This document shows positions 55,631 through 63,515 of a stretch of DNA of 64,000 nucleotides, in pieces. Below the pieces are notes generated by a model that had not been told where the DNA came from, did no database searches, and worked only from the letters and a program-made list of their open reading frames with translations. Position numbers and translations under genes: made by a program. This DNA is from Sphingomonas echinoides (lineage in GTDB: Bacteria > Pseudomonadota > Alphaproteobacteria > Sphingomonadales > Sphingomonadaceae), in NCBI RefSeq assembly GCF_029623395.1, contig NZ_JAPYKK010000001.1:310001-374000 (forward strand). Direction: 5' to 3'. The stretch's first letter is position 1; every line of letters begins with the position of its first letter.

Positions 55631-57199
55631 TCAGACCGCGATCCCGGCGCTCTCGAAAAAGGCGCGCACCGGCGCGAGCGCGATTTCGTGCGCGCGCCAC
55701 CGTTCGACCGAATCGCGATACATCGGGCGCCGAACCTGTGCCGCGCTCGGCGTAGCGACCGCGGCCGTATTGGTATGGAAATCGAGCGCCGAGTCCGTCC
55801 AGTCGAGGCCACAATGCGCAAACAGCCGCCGGCTCTCGCGTTCCTGCTGCGCGACCAGCGCTTCATAGCCGAGCTGCAGGACACGCCCCGGCAGCAGCCG
55901 GTCCCACAGCGCCATCAAGCGATCGAACCGCGCATAATAACGCGCGGTGTCGATCAGGGCGTGGCTATAGGCGTAATAGGCCGAGGTCGTTGCGAACAGG
56001 TTCTTGTAGTTGCTCCACACCGTGTCCATCGGGTTGCGGCGGAGACAGACGATGCTGGCGTGCGGCAACGCGCGCGCGATGTAGCCGACGTGCAGGAAGT
56101 TCGCCGGCAGCTTGTCGATGAACCGCCCGCCCGCGCGCCGGCGATGTTGCGTCGCGTGCGCCATATAGGCGCGGCCGACCGCATCGGGGGAGAGACCACC
56201 CGACGCCCGGATCGTCTCCGGATCGGTGATCAGCCGCGACCGCGTTCCGCTCAACTGCTTGATCGCCAGCGGCATCGCCTGGAGTTCGCCCGCGCTGTGG
56301 ACATCGGGATGCGACGACAGGATCCGGTCGACCAGCGTCGTCCCGGTCCGCGGCATGCCGATGACGAAGATCGGCGCATCCTCGACCTGGCTCGGCCCGG
56401 AAAAGAAGCTCGGGTCGCCGAACGCCGCCTCGATCGCGTCGAAGATCGCGGCGTCGCTCGAAAAGTCATAGGCGATCCGCACCTTGTGCGCGGTATTCGC
56501 GGCGGACAAATGGCGGAACGCGCGCTCGGCATCGCCGACGTCGTCATATTCCTTGGCCAGCGCATAGCGGATCCGGAGCGCATCATCGGGCGACGGTTGC
56601 TCCGCAAGCACCGCTTCCAGCCGCGCGATATGGTTTGCGGCGGGGGTCGCCTTGGCCAGCCCCGACAGCGCGTAATGCGCGCGCCCATGTCGTGGTGCGC
56701 GCGCCAGCAGGATCTCATACTGCGCGGTTGCGTCTGCGGTTCGCCCGACGAACCCGAGCGCAAGCGCCAGATTATAACGATATTCGAGATTTCCCCCGTC
56801 CTGCGCGACGGCGGGTTCGAAACAGCGCAGCGCCGCCTGATGATCGCCGAGCCGCGCGTGGATACAGCCGATCGTATCATAGGTCAGCGCATCCTCGGGT
56901 CCCGCCGCGACCGCCGCCTCCGCCGCAACCCGCGCCTCCCCGTCGCGGCGCACGAGGATCAGCAACCGCGCGAGTTGCGCGAGATATTCCGCGCGCGATG
57001 CCACCGCGATGGCGGCCTCCAGATGCGCGATCCCGGCGCTAACTCGCCCCTGGACCGCATCCGCAAGCCCCAGCACGAAGCGCGCATCGGCGCGGTCCTT
57101 GATCCCCGCGGCAAGCTGCCGCGCGCGATCCGCGTCCCCTGCCCCGATAGCGCGGCGTGCCGCTTCGCCGTGCGCGTCGATCATGCCGTTCGCCCCCAT
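55631..57199 (-). CDS. TPR-repeat sulfotransferase family protein
   Basis: A 522-residue protein with N-terminal TPR repeats (about 1-240) and a sulfotransferase domain with the PAPS loop IFVIGMPRTGTTLVDRILSS (PRTGTT at 283-288) and CLRRNPMDTVWSNYKNLF. It is a paralogue of the product of the gene at 297. It should transfer sulfate from PAPS to an unknown acceptor. It follows the response regulator gene by 28 bases on the same strand, so it might be the last gene of that transcript. ATG 57184, with GGGGGCG in front, is an alternative start. Confidence 0.9.
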   Translation of the reverse strand: MGANGMIDAHGEAARRAIGAGDADRARQLAAGIKDRADARFVLGLADAVQGRVSAGIAHLEAAIAVASRAEYLAQLARLLILVRRDGEARVAAEAAVAAGPEDALTYDTIGCIHARLGDHQAALRCFEPAVAQDGGNLEYRYNLALALGFVGRTADATAQYEILLARAPRHGRAHYALSGLAKATPAANHIARLEAVLAEQPSPDDALRIRYALAKEYDDVGDAERAFRHLSAANTAHKVRIAYDFSSDAAIFDAIEAAFGDPSFFSGPSQVEDAPIFVIGMPRTGTTLVDRILSSHPDVHSAGELQAMPLAIKQLSGTRSRLITDPETIRASGGLSPDAVGRAYMAHATQHRRRAGGRFIDKLPANFLHVGYIARALPHASIVCLRRNPMDTVWSNYKNLFATTSAYYAYSHALIDTARYYARFDRLMALWDRLLPGRVLQLGYEALVAQQERESRRLFAHCGLDWTDSALDFHTNTAAVATPSAAQVRRPMYRDSVERWRAHEIALAPVRAFFESAGIAV

Positions 57200-57227
57200 C
57201 GTGCCACCGCGTTGTGTGTTCGCCTCC

Positions 57228-58133
57228 TCAACTCGACAGCGTCTTCACCGCCGCCGCCGCGGCGGAAGCGCGATTCTCGATCCCCATCTTCTCGAACACC
57301 TGCTCGAGATGCTTGTTGACCGTGCGCGGGCTGATCCCGAGGATTTCGCTGATCTCGCGATTGGCCTTGCCGCGACTGATCCACAGCAGGACTTCGGCCT
57401 CGCGGTCGGTCAGGCCGTGCCGCGCGGCGAGCAACCGCTCCTCGGCGCCATCGAGCGCTTCGGAAAGACGGAACAGCCATTCGTCCGGTCCGCTGCGCGT
57501 CAGCAGCGTGAACTCCAGCTCACCGCCTTCGATGGCGTGGCGAAAACTGCGCGGATCCTCGCTTTCGATCATCCGCAACAATGCCGATATCACGGGCGGA
57601 GGGAGCGGCTCGCCAGCGAAGTGCGCCGCCAGGATCGTGACCGTGCGCGGGGTGGACCAGAGGATCCGCCCCGCCCCGTCGAGCGCGAGCAGCGACCGGC
57701 CACTCTGGTCGAGCGCGGCCTGGCTCCGCTGGCTGATCCGCGCATTGCCGAGATGGACGCGGATTCGCGCGAGCAATTCCTCCACCACGACCGGCTTCTG
57801 CACGTAATCGACCCCGCCTGCCGCAAGCCCGCGCAGCACGTCCTTGGTTTCGGTAAGACCGGTCATGAAGATCACGGGCACGCCCGCGAGCCGCGGGTCC
57901 GCCTTGATCCGCTCGGTCGTCGCGAACCCGTCCATCACCGGCATCATCGCATCCATCAGGATCAGGTCGGGCACGACCAGCGCGAGCGACAGCAGCGCCG
58001 CCGCGCCGTCGGTCGCGACCAGCACCGTCATGCCTTCGGCTTCGAGGGTCGCGGTGATGAAGCTCAACGAGTCGAGCGTGTCATCGACGACCAGAATGGT
58101 GGCACCGGGCTGGCAAGGCGGGGCGTCAGTCAA
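57228..58133 (-). CDS. Response regulator with LuxR-type DNA-binding domain
   Basis: A 301-residue regulator. The receiver (about 12-130) has the acceptor D61 in LILMDAMMPVMDG and the K in VDYVQKPV. A linker with no clear PAS signature and a C-terminal LuxR domain (GLTDREAEVLLWISRGKANRE, SPRTVNKHLEQVFEKMG) follow. Its start overlaps the end of the hybrid kinase gene by 8 bases, so the two form a two-component pair. Confidence 0.93.
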   Translation of the reverse strand: MTDAPPCQPGATILVVDDTLDSLSFITATLEAEGMTVLVATDGAAALLSLALVVPDLILMDAMMPVMDGFATTERIKADPRLAGVPVIFMTGLTETKDVLRGLAAGGVDYVQKPVVVEELLARIRVHLGNARISQRSQAALDQSGRSLLALDGAGRILWSTPRTVTILAAHFAGEPLPPPVISALLRMIESEDPRSFRHAIEGGELEFTLLTRSGPDEWLFRLSEALDGAEERLLAARHGLTDREAEVLLWISRGKANREISEILGISPRTVNKHLEQVFEKMGIENRASAAAAAVKTLSS

Positions 58134-59703
58134 CGGCGTTCAACAGATCGATATAGGCTTTGAGATCGAACCGGCGAAGGTGATCGCGCAATTGCGCCAC
58201 CAGCACCGCACTGTCCGGGAAGTCGTTCGTCAGCGCATCCAGCGCACCGTCGATTTCGCGGACATTCCCCACCCGCCCGAGATAGCGCAGCCGGGCAATG
58301 CTCGCCGCCGCCCCGGCAAGATCCGGCAGCGGCGTCGCGGGCGCGCCGCCAGCCCCCGGCTCGGCGGAGCACCATACCAGGCCAAGCTGCGCCGCGATTG
58401 CATCCAGCAACGCTTCCAGCTGGACGGGTTTTAGGACGAACCCGTTGTGCGCCGCAGCCCCGTCGCCGCCCGCGGCAAATTCGTGCGCGTTGGCGGAGAC
58501 CAGCAGAATCTTGATGCGGCCACCGCCGTTCGGCGGGACCGCATCGTCGATCGACCGGAGCCGCCGCGCGACATCCCACCCCGTCAGCCCGGGCATCTGG
58601 ATGTCGAGCAGCACCAGATCGGGCTGGCAGCGCAACGCGAGGTCGATTCCCTCTGCGCCACCCGACGCCGCATAGACGCTGAACCCCAAAGGTCGCAGCA
58701 AGCCCTGCAGCACCGCCAGTTGCGCCGGATCGTCATCGATGAGGAGGATCGTGCGGCGTGGCCCGTCATACCCGGTAATCGCGCGCCGCCGCGCCGTCGG
58801 TGCCGCCACATCCCGCGCCTCGCTCAGCATCAGCCGTAGCCGGAACACGCTGCCCCCGCCAGGAGCCGGGCTAAGCGCAACGTCGCCCCCCATGAGCTGC
58901 GCGAGCACCCGCGTGATCGCGAGGCCCAGACCGGTCCCCGGCTGGTCCTGCGCGATCGCGGAACTGCCGCGATCGAACGGTTCGAAGATGCGCTCCACGT
59001 CCTCGGGCGGGATGCCGATGCCCGTATCCGACACCGCGAAGTCCGCGATCAGCCCGCTGTAGCGCACCGTCAGCGCGATGCTCCCGGAGGGGGTGTATTT
59101 TACCGCGTTCGACAGCAGGTTGACCAGGATCTGGCGCAACCGCTTCTCATCGGTGCGGACATGCGCGGGCAAGTTGCGCGGCGCTTCATAGATCAGCCGG
59201 AGCCCCTTGGCCTCGGCCTGCACGCGGAACATGCTGACGATCGCATCGAGAAACTCGGGCAGCGGGACGATGTCCCGGCTGAGCGTCATCACGCCGCTTT
59301 CGATCCGCGAGATATCGAGCAACCCGTCGACGATATTGGTGAGATGCTCGGACGAGCGCCGGATGACGCGCGCGGCCTCGCCGGGTTCGATCGCCCCGGG
59401 CCGCTCGAGCAACTGGCCATAGCCGTAGATGGCATTGAGCGGCGCGCGAATCTCGTGGCTGACCCCGACGAGGTAGCGCGTCTTCGCGACATTCGCGGCC
59501 TCGGCGACATCGCGGGCCTTTTGCAGCGCGGCCTGACCGTCGCGCAGGGCGGCAAGTTCGCCCGTCAGCGCGCCGATCCGGATCGTGGCCGCGTGTTCCC
59601 GGCGCCGCAATCCCACGACGATCCAGACGGCGGCACCCAACACCACGGCGACCGCAAGGGATATCATCCCCAGCGTCGCCGCGCGAAGGATGCCGCCGTC
59701 CAT
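58126..59703 (-). CDS. Hybrid sensor histidine kinase / receiver
   Basis: A 525-residue kinase. One N-terminal membrane segment (about 10-32) has almost no periplasmic domain, so the input must be membrane-near or cytoplasmic. A coiled coil (about 45-72) precedes HisKA with H83 (VSHEIRAPLNAIYGYGQLLE), HATPase_c (LVNLLSNAVKYTPSG, DTGIGIPPEDVERIFEPF) and a receiver (about 323-450; LLDIQMPGLTG). The ATG at 59703 begins the hydrophobic segment. It lies 52 bases after the exported MBL gene. Confidence 0.9.
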   Translation of the reverse strand: MDGGILRAATLGMISLAVAVVLGAAVWIVVGLRRREHAATIRIGALTGELAALRDGQAALQKARDVAEAANVAKTRYLVGVSHEIRAPLNAIYGYGQLLERPGAIEPGEAARVIRRSSEHLTNIVDGLLDISRIESGVMTLSRDIVPLPEFLDAIVSMFRVQAEAKGLRLIYEAPRNLPAHVRTDEKRLRQILVNLLSNAVKYTPSGSIALTVRYSGLIADFAVSDTGIGIPPEDVERIFEPFDRGSSAIAQDQPGTGLGLAITRVLAQLMGGDVALSPAPGGGSVFRLRLMLSEARDVAAPTARRRAITGYDGPRRTILLIDDDPAQLAVLQGLLRPLGFSVYAASGGAEGIDLALRCQPDLVLLDIQMPGLTGWDVARRLRSIDDAVPPNGGGRIKILLVSANAHEFAAGGDGAAAHNGFVLKPVQLEALLDAIAAQLGLVWCSAEPGAGGAPATPLPDLAGAAASIARLRYLGRVGNVREIDGALDALTNDFPDSAVLVAQLRDHLRRFDLKAYIDLLNAVD

Positions 59704-59755
59704 CAGCCGCGATTCCCGCAGACCGTGCAACGGTGCCGTAGAGTTGGGGCACCCG

Positions 59756-60661
59756 TCACGGCAGCGCCTTTGGCGGACGCGGGAAGACGATGAAGTCTCC
59801 GGCATTCGCCCGCTTGGGGTTCGCCGCCATGCCGTGCACCGCCGCCTGCAACCGCGCAATCGCGCTCGGCGGCAATTCGAGCGGGTGTTCGGCGGGATGG
59901 CTGGCGGCCTCCATCGCATAGTCCTTGCCCGGCACGTTGGTCATTTCGATATGCGCGCCCAGCAGCGCCTTGATCGGATGGGTCTTCGCGAAGCTCGCCA
60001 GCCGATCGGCGCTCGCGACAAAACTCGGAAACTGGTCGGTGGGAACATACAGGCGACCGGGATACAGCATGTCGCCCGAGAACAGCAGGCGTGTTCTGGG
60101 GTCATACACCATGATGTGCGCCGCTTCATGTCCTGGCGTCGGGATGATCGACAGCGCGCGTCCGCCCAGATCGAAGGTCGCGATATCCTCCGGCCAGTGC
60201 GCGACACCAAAGAAGCGCGCGACCTCCGCCGGCTGCAGTCCGACGACCACGGTATCGGGACGGCCGACGAACGCGCCGTCGCCCTGGTGATGATCCCCGT
60301 GGCTATGGGAGTGCGCGACGACCAACGGGATCGATCCCCGGCCATGCGCGGCAAGCCATTGTGCGATCACCGCGTCGACCGCGGGACGGATGTCCAGCCC
60401 GCCCGCGCCGGTGTCGATCAGCAACGCTCGGTCCCGCCCGAACAGCAGATACAAAAACGGCGCCTCGAAATTGGTCCGGACCGACTGCCGAATCACGAAG
60501 GTGTCCGCGTCGTAGCGCTGCACCTGGGTCTGCGGCTCGCGCGCCATGGTCCCGTCGATCCAATGCGCGAAGGGATGCCCCTCGCGCGCCGTTGCCGGAC
60601 AAATCGCGAGCAACGTCCCCAGCGCGACCGTGAGGCCAATCCCGCGATACCCAGCTGCCAT
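59756..60661 (-). CDS. Exported MBL-fold metallohydrolase
   Basis: A 301-residue protein with a signal peptide (1-25, AICPATA). The metallo-beta-lactamase motif HSHSHGDHHQGD is intact, with later FTPTPGHEAAHIMVY-type TPGHE and SGDMLYPGR. Substrate unknown; class-B-like or quinoprotein-associated hydrolases are possible. It is the first of the minus-strand genes (MBL, kinase, regulator) and divergent from the ABC transporter operon. Confidence 0.9.
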   Translation of the reverse strand: MAAGYRGIGLTVALGTLLAICPATAREGHPFAHWIDGTMAREPQTQVQRYDADTFVIRQSVRTNFEAPFLYLLFGRDRALLIDTGAGGLDIRPAVDAVIAQWLAAHGRGSIPLVVAHSHSHGDHHQGDGAFVGRPDTVVVGLQPAEVARFFGVAHWPEDIATFDLGGRALSIIPTPGHEAAHIMVYDPRTRLLFSGDMLYPGRLYVPTDQFPSFVASADRLASFAKTHPIKALLGAHIEMTNVPGKDYAMEAASHPAEHPLELPPSAIARLQAAVHGMAANPKRANAGDFIVFPRPPKALP

Positions 60662-60691
60662 GATCGATCTCCTGTTCGAGCAACGATTCTG

Positions 60692-60718
60692 CGTACGAAA
60701 GGGATGGCGCTTCGTACG
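60692..60718. promoter_or_regulatory. Inverted-repeat operator candidate in the MBL/ABC divergent region
   Basis: CGTACGAA (60692-60699) is the exact complement of TTCGTACG (60711-60718) across an 11-base spacer. It lies 31 bases upstream of the MBL ATG and 101 bases before the substrate-binding protein ATG. Its GTACGA...TCGTAC half-sites recall the GTATGA-N16-TCATAC dyads of NikR, with a shorter spacer, and a NikR-like gene ends this operon. It is a good candidate site for that regulator. Confidence 0.5.
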
Positions 60719-60818
60719 AGACGACAGTATGGTTTATTACTGATTGGATCAAACGTAATATTGCAATCATCGTGCTAATGCTGGACTGCGGCGGTAACTC
60801 TTTGTGGAGACACGATTT

Positions 60819-61901
60819 ATGATGCACTGGTTCCACAAGGCTTCCACCGCGACTCTGGTCGCCGCTTCGCTCCTGCTGACCGCTTGTGGACAACCGGCCG
60901 CCCCGGCCAAGCCGCACACCGAATTCAAGATCGGCTGGTCGATCTATGCCGGATGGATGCCCTGGCCGTACGCACAGCGCGCCGGGATCGTGAAGAAGTG
61001 GGCCGACAAATACGGGATCAAGATCGATATCGTGCAGGTCAACGATTACGTCGAATCGGTGAACCAATACACCGCGGGCAAGCTCGACGGCGTGACGGTG
61101 ACCAACATGGACGCGCTCACCATCCCCGCCGCCGGGGGCAAGGACACCGCCGCGGTGATCGTCGGCGATTATTCGAACGGCAATGACGGCATCGTCCTTA
61201 AGAACGCGCCGTCGCTCGCCGCGATCAAGGGCCGCACGGTCAATCTGGTCGAACTGTCGGTGTCGCATTATCTGCTCGCGCGCGCGCTAAGCACGGTCAA
61301 CCTGGCCCTGACCGATGTGAAGACGGTGAACACCGCGGATGCCGACATCGTCGGCGCGTTCGCGTCGCCCGGCGTCACCGCGGCGGTGGCGTGGAACCCG
61401 CAGCTCAACGAGATGAAAAAGGCGCCCGGCGCGACCCTCGCGTTCGATTCGTCGAAGATCCCGGGCGAGATCCTCGACCTGCTCGTGGTCGACAAAGCGA
61501 CGCTCGCCGCCAACCCCAATCTCGGCAAGGCGCTGGCGGGGATCTGGTACGAGACGATCACGCTGATGCAGCGGCAGGATGCGCAGGGCAAAGCCGCGCG
61601 CGCCGCGATGGCGCAGCTGGCCGGATCGACCCCCGCCTCGTTCGACGCACAGCTTTCGACCACGCATCTCTATGCCACCCCGGCGGAGGGCGTGGCAGCA
61701 GCGACCGCGCCGGAGCTCGTCACGACGATGACGCGGGTGCGCGATTTTAGCTTCTCGAAGGGGCTGTTCGGTCCGGGCGCGACCTCCCCCGATGCGATCG
61801 GGATCGCGTTTCCGGCCGGCAAGACGCTCGGCGACCCGGCGCGCGTGAAGCTCCGCTTCGACCCGACGTTCATGAAGCTCGCCGCCGACGGCAAGCTGTA
61901 A
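60819..61901 (+). CDS. ABC transporter substrate-binding lipoprotein ('urea carboxylase region' type)
   Basis: A 360-residue lipoprotein with signal and lipobox (LLLTAC, Cys23). The mature part matches my memory of the TIGR03427 family: FKIGWSIYAGWMPWPYAQRA, VQVNDYVESVNQYTAGKLDG, TNMDALTIPAAGGKDTAAV and IVGDYSNGND. Its relatives sit beside urea carboxylase genes, whose enzyme is now thought to be a guanidine carboxylase, so a small urea-like or guanidinium substrate is an inference. GGAGA stands 8 bases before ATG 60819; GTG 60804 is unlikely. Confidence 0.88.
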   Translation: MMHWFHKASTATLVAASLLLTACGQPAAPAKPHTEFKIGWSIYAGWMPWPYAQRAGIVKKWADKYGIKIDIVQVNDYVESVNQYTAGKLDGVTVTNMDALTIPAAGGKDTAAVIVGDYSNGNDGIVLKNAPSLAAIKGRTVNLVELSVSHYLLARALSTVNLALTDVKTVNTADADIVGAFASPGVTAAVAWNPQLNEMKKAPGATLAFDSSKIPGEILDLLVVDKATLAANPNLGKALAGIWYETITLMQRQDAQGKAARAAMAQLAGSTPASFDAQLSTTHLYATPAEGVAAATAPELVTTMTRVRDFSFSKGLFGPGATSPDAIGIAFPAGKTLGDPARVKLRFDPTFMKLAADGKL

Positions 61902-61911
61902 GGCGCGCGCG

Positions 61912-62727
61912 ATGGTGCGACTGGTCAACATCCGGCCGACGCGGCGTGTGGCGGCGATGCTCGGTGCGACGCCGCTGCTGCTGCTGGTCCTCGCCTATCT
62001 CATCGCCTCGGCCAGTCGCCACGCGCTGAACCCGGCGGACAAGATCCTCCCGACGCCCGAGGCGATGCTGTCCGCGATGCGAATGCTGGTGATGCTGCCC
62101 GATGCGATGACCGGGGAACGGCTGTTCTGGTCCGATACCTTTGCGAGCCTCCAGCGGCTCGGCATCGGGCTGGGGATCTCGACGATCTCCGCGCTGTTGG
62201 CGGGCCTGGTACTGGGCTTGCTGCCGGCGGTGCGCGCGACGCTGGGACCGCTCGTCACGACGGTCGCGGTCATCCCGCCGGTCGCGCTGTTGCCGATCCT
62301 GTTCATCGTGTTCGGCCTGGGGGAATCCGCCAAGGTCGCGCTGATCGTCATCGGCATCCTGCCGCTGATGATCCGCGACATCGCCGCGCATGTCGAAGCG
62401 CTGCCGACCGAACAGATGATCAAGGCGCAGACACTCGGCGCCAGCAGCTGGCAACTCGCGCTGCGGGTGGCGTTGCCGCAGGTGATGCCGCGCCTGATCC
62501 ATGCGGTGCGGCTGTCGCTCGGGCCGGCATGGGTGTTCCTGATCTCGGCGGAGGCGATCGCGTCGGATGTCGGGCTCGGCTACCGGATCTTTCTCGTCCG
62601 ACGGTATCTGTCGATGGATATCATTCTCCCCTATGTCGCGTGGATCGCGCTGCTCGCGATCGCGATGGACTGGGTGCTGCGGCAGATCAGCCAGCGTGGC
62701 TTCGCCTGGGCGCATGGCGCGCGATGA
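61912..62727 (+). CDS. ABC transporter permease
   Basis: A 271-residue inner-membrane permease of the nitrate/sulfonate/taurine type with about six helices and an EAA loop, EQMIKAQTLGASSWQLALRV (about 163-182). It forms the channel of the importer together with the substrate-binding protein upstream (10 bases) and the ATPase downstream (ATGA overlap). Confidence 0.93.
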   Translation: MVRLVNIRPTRRVAAMLGATPLLLLVLAYLIASASRHALNPADKILPTPEAMLSAMRMLVMLPDAMTGERLFWSDTFASLQRLGIGLGISTISALLAGLVLGLLPAVRATLGPLVTTVAVIPPVALLPILFIVFGLGESAKVALIVIGILPLMIRDIAAHVEALPTEQMIKAQTLGASSWQLALRVALPQVMPRLIHAVRLSLGPAWVFLISAEAIASDVGLGYRIFLVRRYLSMDIILPYVAWIALLAIAMDWVLRQISQRGFAWAHGAR

Positions 62728-63503
62728 GCATGCTGTCGCTCCGCAACGTCTGGGTGGAATATGGCGAGAAGGTCGTGCTCGAACGCGTCGACCTCGACAT
62801 CGCCGAACGCTCCTTTGTCTCGATCGTTGGCCCATCGGGCGCGGGCAAGAGCACCCTGCTCCGCCTGCTGCTCGGCCAAGAAGTGCCGACCCGGGGCCGG
62901 ATCCTGCTCGACGGCGTCCCGCTCAAACCCGAGTGCGGGCCCGATCGCGGCGTGGTGTTCCAACGCTATTCGATCTTCCCGCATCTGGATGCGCGTCACA
63001 ACGTGCTGTTCGGTCTGGAATGCGCCGCCGCGCCCTTCACCGGGCGGCTGTTCGGGCGGGCACGCCGCATCGCGCTTGACGAAGCCGATGCGATGCTCGC
63101 CGCAGTCGGCCTGGGCGATAGCGGTCACGTGTTCCCTGCGCAGATGTCGGGCGGGATGCAGCAACGGCTGTCGATCGCCCAGGCGCTGGTCAAGCGGCCC
63201 CGCATCCTGTTGCTCGACGAACCCTTCGGCGCGCTCGACCCCGGGATACGCGCCGACATGCACGTGCTCGTCACGCGCTTGTGGCGCGAACAGGCGCTGA
63301 CGATCGCGATGGTGACGCACGACATTAGCGAGGCGTTCACGCTCGCGACGCGCGTGTTGACGCTCGACAAGCGGCGGCACGATCCGCACGCGCCGCACCG
63401 CTACGGCGCGACCGCGGTCTACGATCTGACGCTCGATCGCCGGGTCGCCGCGGAAAATGCGCATAGCGCCAGTATTACGATTGACGATAATGTTAATAAC
63501 TGA
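62724..63503 (+). CDS. ABC transporter ATP-binding protein
   Basis: A 259-residue ATPase of the SsuB/TauB type. Walker A is GPSGAGKST (36-44), the Q-loop Q80 (VVFQRYSIFPHLDA), the signature MSGGMQQR (141-148, a variant of LSGGQ), and Walker B ILLLDEP (161-167) with the downstream VTHDIS. The M in place of L in the signature and the R-Y-S-I-F stretch are typical of this subfamily. ATG 62724 overlaps the permease stop. Confidence 0.94.
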   Translation: MSMLSLRNVWVEYGEKVVLERVDLDIAERSFVSIVGPSGAGKSTLLRLLLGQEVPTRGRILLDGVPLKPECGPDRGVVFQRYSIFPHLDARHNVLFGLECAAAPFTGRLFGRARRIALDEADAMLAAVGLGDSGHVFPAQMSGGMQQRLSIAQALVKRPRILLLDEPFGALDPGIRADMHVLVTRLWREQALTIAMVTHDISEAFTLATRVLTLDKRRHDPHAPHRYGATAVYDLTLDRRVAAENAHSASITIDDNVNN

Positions 63504-63515
63504 GACTGATTGCGC

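Noticed and set aside
60662..60818. A guanidine (ykkC or mini-ykkC) riboswitch before the transporter
   Set aside because: I looked for the ACGR-loop hairpins and conserved blocks and saw none; only the protein-type dyad is present.
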